Origin: an uncultured Lachnospiraceae bacterium
GTDB lineage: Bacteria; Bacillota; Clostridia; Lachnospirales; Lachnospiraceae
Reading direction: 5' to 3'
Length of the DNA stretch: 64,000 bases
Assembly: GCA_947574135.1 (NCBI GenBank)
Contig: CANPIM010000004.1
Location: forward strand, 24,183-88,182
Numbering within the stretch: the first letter of the stretch is position 1; the number at the start of each line of letters is the position of its first letter. The notes beneath the pieces are model-generated. The model was not told the DNA's origin and made no database searches. It saw only the letters and a program-made list of their open reading frames with translations. Shown here piece after piece: positions 60,234-64,000 of this stretch. The translations under genes and the position numbers were made by a program.

Positions 60234-60671
60234 CTATAGGTTCTTAGCCTTCTCCCTGAGATCCAGCAAAAACTGCTCCATAAGCCTCAGATACTTCTCC
60301 ACATCTTCCTTCTGCCAGGAAGCCAGAATTTCATTCTCAGCCTGTATGATCCTTAAGGCTGTATTCCCGGCCAGACGCTTTCCCTCCTCCGTAAGGCATA
60401 CATTTTTATTTTTAGCCCCCGCAGCCTCCAGATATACCATCCCGTCCGCCTCCAGCCTGCGAAGTGCAGAATTAATGGTCTGCTTGCTAAGTCCGGAGCG
60501 ACGGCAGATATCCTGAAGGAGGCAGCTGTCTCCATTGTCACAGATAGTATAGAGAATATCCATGGCGCTGTCCGACAGTCCCAGCTTCAAAAACATTTCA
60601 TGATAAACCCCTTGGATTTCTCCCAGCAGATGATTGAAACGCTTCATTTCCTTTGAACAGTAAGCCTGCAT
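60234..60671 (-). CDS. MarR family regulator
   Basis: 145 residues: wHTH at about 40-100 (DICRRSGLSKQTINSALRRLEADGMVYLEAAGAKNKNVCLTEEGKRL). GGGAGG precedes the ATG. Two operator-like sites sit in its promoter, so it probably represses itself and the MATE gene. Confidence 0.92.
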   Translation of the reverse strand: MQAYCSKEMKRFNHLLGEIQGVYHEMFLKLGLSDSAMDILYTICDNGDSCLLQDICRRSGLSKQTINSALRRLEADGMVYLEAAGAKNKNVCLTEEGKRLAGNTALRIIQAENEILASWQKEDVEKYLRLMEQFLLDLREKAKNL

Positions 60672-60687
60672 GTTAAGAACCTCCCTT

Positions 60688-60703
60688 AGTACGATTTCAT
60701 ACC
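60688..60703. promoter_or_regulatory. MarR operator, weaker copy
   Basis: AGTACGATTTCATACC, two mismatches to the perfect copy at 60714; 26 bp apart centre to centre. Confidence 0.6.
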
Positions 60704-60708
60704 AACAA

Positions 60709-60737
60709 ATTATAGTATGATTTCATACTAAAGTCAA
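60709..60737 (-). promoter_or_regulatory. marR-MATE promoter
   Basis: TTGACT (60732-60737), a 17-bp spacer and TATAAT (60709-60714) on the minus strand; the spacer is almost entirely the perfect operator. Confidence 0.82.
60714..60729. promoter_or_regulatory. MarR operator, perfect palindrome
   Basis: AGTATGATTTCATACT (7-2-7 inverted repeat) within the promoter spacer. Confidence 0.75.
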
Positions 60738-60808
60738 GTATTCATAGGACCTTTTTTCCCATCATAGGAGTCTTTTCCCCATCTCCTTCTTGGCTAGGCA
60801 GATAATAA

Positions 60809-60834
60809 ACGGCCTCCCAAAAAAGGAAGGCCGC
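60809..60834 (-). terminator. Terminator of the perR-rbr operon
   Basis: CGGCCTCCC and GGAAGGCCG pair around a short A-loop; on the minus strand TTTATTATC follows. Confidence 0.75.
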
Positions 60835-60906
60835 ATATATTCTTAAATTCCATTCATCCCCTTTCCCAGACATGTGTTCTCCTGTCAGAATAAGGAAATA
60901 CCTGAA

Positions 60907-61449
60907 TTAATAATTCTCAGCATGTACTTCAAAATAGCTTTGGGGGTGGTTACAGGTAGGGCAAACCTCCGGAGCCTTGGTTCCCACCAAAAGATGTCCG
61001 CAGTTGCGGCATTCCCATACCTTCACCTCACTCTTTTCAAATACTGCGGCGGTCTCCACATTTTTAAGCAGAGCCCGATACCGTTCCTCATGGTGTTTCT
61101 CAATCTCCCCCACAAGCCTGAATTTGGCCGCAAGCTCCGGGAAGCCCTCCTCCTCGGCCGTCTTGGCAAAATTCTCATACATGTCTGTCCACTCGAAATT
61201 TTCCCCGTCTGCGGCAGCTGCCAGATTCTCTTTTGTATCGCCGATTCCCTTCAGCTCCTTCAGCCACATCTTGGCATGCTCTTTTTCATTGTCTGCTGTT
61301 TTCAAAAACAGGGCTGCAATCTGCTCGTAGCCCTCCTTCTTTGCAGCCGAGGCAAAGTAGGTGTACTTGTTCCTGGCCTGGGATTCCCCTGCGAATGCTG
61401 CCTCCAGATTTTTTTCTGTCTGTGTTCCTGCGTACTTTGTTGGTTTCAT
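60907..61449 (-). CDS. rbr: Rubrerythrin
   Basis: 180 residues. A ferritin-like diiron domain with ExxH motifs ([18 protein letters not shown]) and a C-terminal rubredoxin domain ([20 protein letters not shown]). It reduces hydrogen peroxide in anaerobes. The ATG overlaps the perR stop (ATGA). Confidence 0.96.
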   Translation of the reverse strand: MKPTKYAGTQTEKNLEAAFAGESQARNKYTYFASAAKKEGYEQIAALFLKTADNEKEHAKMWLKELKGIGDTKENLAAAADGENFEWTDMYENFAKTAEEEGFPELAAKFRLVGEIEKHHEERYRALLKNVETAAVFEKSEVKVWECRNCGHLLVGTKAPEVCPTCNHPQSYFEVHAENY

Positions 61450-61820
61450 GTTTTTTCCTCCTTATTTTCTCTGCATTTTGGGCAGACATAATATACCTTT
61501 AAATCGTAAAATAAAATCCCCTCTCCCAGTTGACTCTCCAGCTTTCCTGTCAAATCTTCAAAATTAATATCAGACAGGGCGCCACATTTATTACATACAA
61601 GATGATCATGCTTCTGAATCGTATCATAGCGATCCGGAGAGCCTTCTATGGACATCCTTCGTATCAGTCCTTCCTGGCACAAGACATTCAAATTGTTGTA
61701 TATGGTTGCCTGTACCACTCTGGGCTCTGTTTTTTTCAGTTCTAAAAAAAGCTGCTCCGCTGTCATATGCTCCTTGGACTGATTGATGAATTCCAATATC
61801 AGGTTTGCATATTTTGTCAC
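61446..61820 (-). CDS. perR: Fur family peroxide regulator PerR
   Basis: 124 residues, Fur-family wHTH ([22 protein letters not shown]), the [10 protein letters not shown] zinc/iron site and CPKC at the C-terminus. Coupling to rubrerythrin and a Per-type box at its own promoter indicate PerR rather than Fur. Confidence 0.92.
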   Translation of the reverse strand: MTKYANLILEFINQSKEHMTAEQLFLELKKTEPRVVQATIYNNLNVLCQEGLIRRMSIEGSPDRYDTIQKHDHLVCNKCGALSDINFEDLTGKLESQLGEGILFYDLKVYYVCPKCRENKEEKT

Positions 61821-61838
61821 TTGTTCACCGCCTTTATT

Positions 61839-61853
61839 TTAGAATTATTCTAA
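61839..61853. promoter_or_regulatory. Per box
   Basis: TTAGAATTATTCTAA, a perfect 7-1-7 palindrome abutting the -10 box, over the likely transcription start of perR-rbr. Confidence 0.8.
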
Positions 61854-61881
61854 TTATAATATAATTTTGCTTTTTTGTCTA
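61853..61881 (-). promoter_or_regulatory. perR-rbr promoter
   Basis: TAGACA (61876-61881), a 17-bp spacer and TATAAT (61853-61858) on the minus strand. Confidence 0.7.
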
Positions 61882-61941
61882 GATCCTATGAGAAAATCTG
61901 GAAATATTCGAGAAACATTTGACCCTTTTCTCCCTATTATG

Positions 61942-61950
61942 TGTTATACT
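61942..61950 (+). promoter_or_regulatory. Extended -10 promoter of the GGDEF gene
   Basis: TGTTATACT (TGn + TATACT); no good -35 box at 17 bp. Confidence 0.4.
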
Positions 61951-62001
61951 GTTTTACAGATAAAGCAACACTATCTGTTTTACAACGAGGAGCGTGCAAA
62001 T

Positions 62002-62946
62002 ATGGAAAAAATATTGATTGTTGACGACAGCGCCGTGCAGGCCGCCCAATTAAAAGCCATTTTAGCTGAGACGTATGATATTACCATCGCACAGACAGCC
62101 GAGGACGGGCTACACCGTGCAAGCAGAGAAAATTATTCTCTGATTTTGCTGGATGTAGTTATGCCCGGAATGGATGGCTTTACCTTGCTGAAAAAATTGC
62201 AGGAGGAGATCATTACCCAGAGCATCCCGGTAATTTTGATCACCAGTCTCTCGGATATGGAAAGCGAGGAGCACGGACTTGTATTGGGAGCTGTGGACTA
62301 TATTACAAAGCCCTTTCACCCCCCCATTGTAAAAGCCCGGGTTGATACGCATATAAAGCTTTACAATTATCGCAGGCAGGTGGAGCAGCAATCCATGACT
62401 GATCAGCTGACCGGAATTGCCAACAGGCGCAGATATGAGCGCTACAGCATTACAAAATGGCATGAAGCCACGCGGCTACATATTCCCTTTTCTATCTGTA
62501 TGTTTGATATCGACCACTTCAAGGTGTATAACGACACCTTTGGCCATCCCGCCGGAGATAAGGTCATCACCGCCGTGGCCAAAACGGTCTCTTCTCATTT
62601 GCATCGCAGTACCGATTTTTTTGCCCGCTATGGAGGCGAAGAATTTGTGGCGCTTTTTTGGGGAGAGCCCTCAGAAAAAATATTTGCATATTTGAAAAAA
62701 ATTCGGCAGGCAATCGAGAATCTCCACATTCCCCACGCTTCGTCTGTGTCTAAATGGGTCACCGTCAGCATAGGCGGAGTCACTGTCATTCCCCAGGCGG
62801 AGAGCGCCTATTCGTCTTACCTGAAAATCGCCGACACCATGTTGTACGATGCAAAAAGGCATGGACGTAACCGGGTTGTATGGGCTGACGAAAAAATGCA
62901 GCAGTTGTGGGAAAAAACAGCAGAGGAGGCTTTGAATTCTAAATGA
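62002..62946 (+). CDS. Response regulator diguanylate cyclase (REC-GGDEF)
   Basis: 314 residues. REC domain 1-120 with IVDDS and phosphoacceptor D51 in LLDVVMPG; GGDEF domain 130-300 with the active GGEEF (211-215) and an RxxD inhibitory site (R202-D205) exactly five residues upstream. It should make cyclic di-GMP when phosphorylated and be inhibited by its product. No partner kinase is in the window. Start at the ATG 62002 with GAGGAG upstream. It is translationally coupled (ATGA overlap, 62943-62946) to the EF-Tu-barrel gene. Confidence 0.93.
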   Translation: MEKILIVDDSAVQAAQLKAILAETYDITIAQTAEDGLHRASRENYSLILLDVVMPGMDGFTLLKKLQEEIITQSIPVILITSLSDMESEEHGLVLGAVDYITKPFHPPIVKARVDTHIKLYNYRRQVEQQSMTDQLTGIANRRRYERYSITKWHEATRLHIPFSICMFDIDHFKVYNDTFGHPAGDKVITAVAKTVSSHLHRSTDFFARYGGEEFVALFWGEPSEKIFAYLKKIRQAIENLHIPHASSVSKWVTVSIGGVTVIPQAESAYSSYLKIADTMLYDAKRHGRNRVVWADEKMQQLWEKTAEEALNSK

Positions 62947-63629
62947 AACTGTTCTCTTTCGGTAAACAAAAGCAGCAAGCAGACTTTGCCTTTCAGATTG
63001 ATGATGTATTCGCCTTGCGGGACGGAGGTGTTGTGGTCACAGGCCAGGTCACCCAGGGGGTACTTCACCAGGGGGATAGGGCTGTCTGCGTTCCCGGAGC
63101 CGGGACCTCCTTCCCCTGCGCCATTGTAGCCATTGAACAGCCGGATCCCATGAGAAAGGGACAATATAACCACCCCAAAGAGGCACGGGCAGACGGCCCC
63201 TGCCACGGGCACTACGCCCTGCATATACCGGGTCGGGACAGATCAGATTTTCGCCCCGGAGACCGGCTGGTTCCCATGGGCTCTGTACCCCTGGACGAGC
63301 CGTTGGTGATGACTCCCAAACCCTGCAAGGGATTTTTGTTCCGGATAGAAGAGATCTTCGCTATCCGCAACGTAGGCACAGCAGTGGTAGGTACGGTGCT
63401 CAACGGCAGCGCCGGCATGGGGGACACCCTGTCCTTTGGCCATGTGCCCGGCGAGGCCGTGTTTACCTGCAAAATCAAAGATATCGCTGGAAAAAGCAGT
63501 ATGGAGAGCAGCATCGCCCCCGTGGAGCGTGCCATGGCAGACGGTCCCTGCCGCTATGGCTGCGCCTTAACTCTGGATGAACCGGAATGCCGTCGCTTCC
63601 GGGTCGGTGAATATTTGTTTATCCTGTAA
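62943..63629 (+). CDS. Protein of two EF-Tu domain-II-like barrels
   Basis: 228 residues in two similar halves (16-112 and 131-227). Each reads like the beta-barrel domain II of EF-Tu: F-x-IDDVFALRDGGVVVTGQVTQGVLHQGD and FRIEEIFAIRNVGTAVVGTVLNGSAGMGD, with an R/K-x-GD near the end. No GTPase domain or signal peptide is present. Such barrels bind RNA or protein in translation factors. Coupled to the GGDEF gene, it could be an effector or partner of the cyclase. Function unknown. Confidence 0.75.
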   Translation: MKLFSFGKQKQQADFAFQIDDVFALRDGGVVVTGQVTQGVLHQGDRAVCVPGAGTSFPCAIVAIEQPDPMRKGQYNHPKEARADGPCHGHYALHIPGRDRSDFRPGDRLVPMGSVPLDEPLVMTPKPCKGFLFRIEEIFAIRNVGTAVVGTVLNGSAGMGDTLSFGHVPGEAVFTCKIKDIAGKSSMESSIAPVERAMADGPCRYGCALTLDEPECRRFRVGEYLFIL

Positions 63630-63657
63630 ATGCAACCAGCTGGCCGGGCAGCTCTTC

Positions 63658-63780
63658 CTATTGGTTTAAATACTTTAAAATTCCTAGATGGATGGCCCAG
63701 GCCAGCTTTTCCTGGTAGTTCTCGTCCTGGAGGAGACGACTTTCCTCCCAGTTGCTTAAGAAGCCGCACTCTGATTGCGT
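63658..63780 (-). pseudogene. Remnant of a CwlD-type N-acetylmuramoyl-L-alanine amidase 3' end
   Basis: Reading the minus strand, codons ending at the TAG (63658-63660) give ECGFLSNWEESRLL...NYQEKLAWAIHLGILKYLNQ, the C-terminal end of amidase_3/CwlD proteins, including the catalytic Glu of the ECGFLSN motif. Upstream the similarity fades within 15 residues and no start or zinc-site part exists. It is a decayed fragment of a spore-cortex amidase gene. Confidence 0.65.
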
Positions 63781-63900
63781 TCCAGACGGAGCAAATTTCA
63801 ATGACAATCGGACTGGCCTGAACATAAAATGCATACTGCTTCACACATAACGTATCGTTCTAATATTACTTAATCACAATACTTATGTACCTGTCAACAG

Positions 63901-63928
63901 AATGTCCCACGAAATATTGTGGGACATT
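63901..63928 (+). terminator. Hairpin terminator upstream of the last gene
   Basis: AATGTCCCAC and GTGGGACATT, a perfect 10-bp stem with an 8-base loop, then CTTTATT. It probably ends the GGDEF/EF-Tu-barrel transcript. Confidence 0.7.
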
Positions 63929-63947
63929 CTTTATTAAGGAGGCCACT

Positions 63948-64000
63948 ATGGACTATCAATTAGAAATCAAACAGACCGTGGATTATCCCCGGTGCCGCAT
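63948..64000 (+). CDS. Start of an unidentified gene (17 codons visible)
   Basis: An AAGGAGG site and an ATG at 63948 begin MDYQLEIKQTVDYPRCR; the rest is outside the window. I do not recognise it. Confidence 0.5.
   Translation, partial: MDYQLEIKQTVDYPRCR

Noticed and set aside
63554..63844. Open frame on the minus strand at the right end
   Set aside because: Composition is arbitrary; the adjacent frame carries the recognisable amidase C-terminus instead.

Overview
The window (64 kb) looks like chromosome of a spore-forming anaerobic Firmicute of the Lachnospiraceae / Clostridium cluster XIVa type, probably a gut organism. The grounds are: spoVAD-spoVAE and a cwlD remnant (sporulation); two ferrous-iron Feo systems, rubrerythrin with PerR, and a glycyl radical enzyme (anaerobic life); GC-rich codon use with A/T-rich intergenic gaps; strong AGGAGG ribosome sites; and promoters with near-consensus -35/-10 boxes and 17-bp spacers. 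I see no phage, IS element, CRISPR array, rRNA or tRNA. This is ordinary core chromosome with a few lineage-specific proteins, not an island.

Layout. 1-4.1 kb: PucR-type regulator start, YitT membrane protein, a membrane-anchored FMN_bind-like protein, an AraC regulator broken by one in-frame stop, and a divergent KARI-like protein that lacks two catalytic residues. 4.2-8.7 kb: glycogen branching enzyme with a basic tail, and an amylase fused to a maltose-type O-acetyltransferase. 8.7-12.2 kb: TetR with its operator, then an Rrf2 regulator divergent from metY-cysK (sulfur assimilation). 12.3-18.2 kb: Sel1 protein, 1-phosphofructokinase-type kinase, SDR + GntP permease + AraC. 18.4-23.4 kb: a 1222-residue TPR / acidic-repeat / degenerate AAA protein, an Lgt-like protein and a small membrane protein. 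23.5-30 kb: feoAB with a perfect Fur box, divergent from a BtuFCD-like importer ending in a doubled CobU-like protein. 30-35 kb: DegV, spoVAE, spoVAD, an E/R-rich membrane protein, NADH pyrophosphatase, and rpsF-ssb-rpsR.

35-40 kb: VWA protein, macro-domain fusion, DUF951, sirtuin and sortase B, all on one strand; with the nearby NAD pyrophosphatase this is a cluster with an NAD/ADP-ribose flavour. 40-47 kb: TSUP transporter, phosphopantetheinyl transferase, DUF1846, then a second feo operon (feoA-feoA-feoB-DUF2325) with its own Fur-type boxes, and an M18 aminopeptidase. 47-57 kb: acidic lipoprotein, Ldh-type and Gfo/Idh-type dehydrogenases, a YbiW-type glycyl radical enzyme with divergent activase, L-fucose isomerase with divergent AraC, DUF402. 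57-64 kb: dCMP deaminase, upp, rpiB, MarR-MATE, PerR-rubrerythrin, a REC-GGDEF cyclase translationally coupled to a protein made of two EF-Tu domain-II-like barrels, a cwlD remnant, and the start of one more gene.

The best candidates for undescribed biology are the 1222-residue TPR/acidic/degenerate-AAA protein, the GH13-acetyltransferase fusion beside a tailed branching enzyme, the sirtuin/macro/VWA unit, the GGDEF plus EF-Tu-barrel pair, and the KARI-like protein with a changed active site. All functions are read from sequence patterns by eye; no database search was run.
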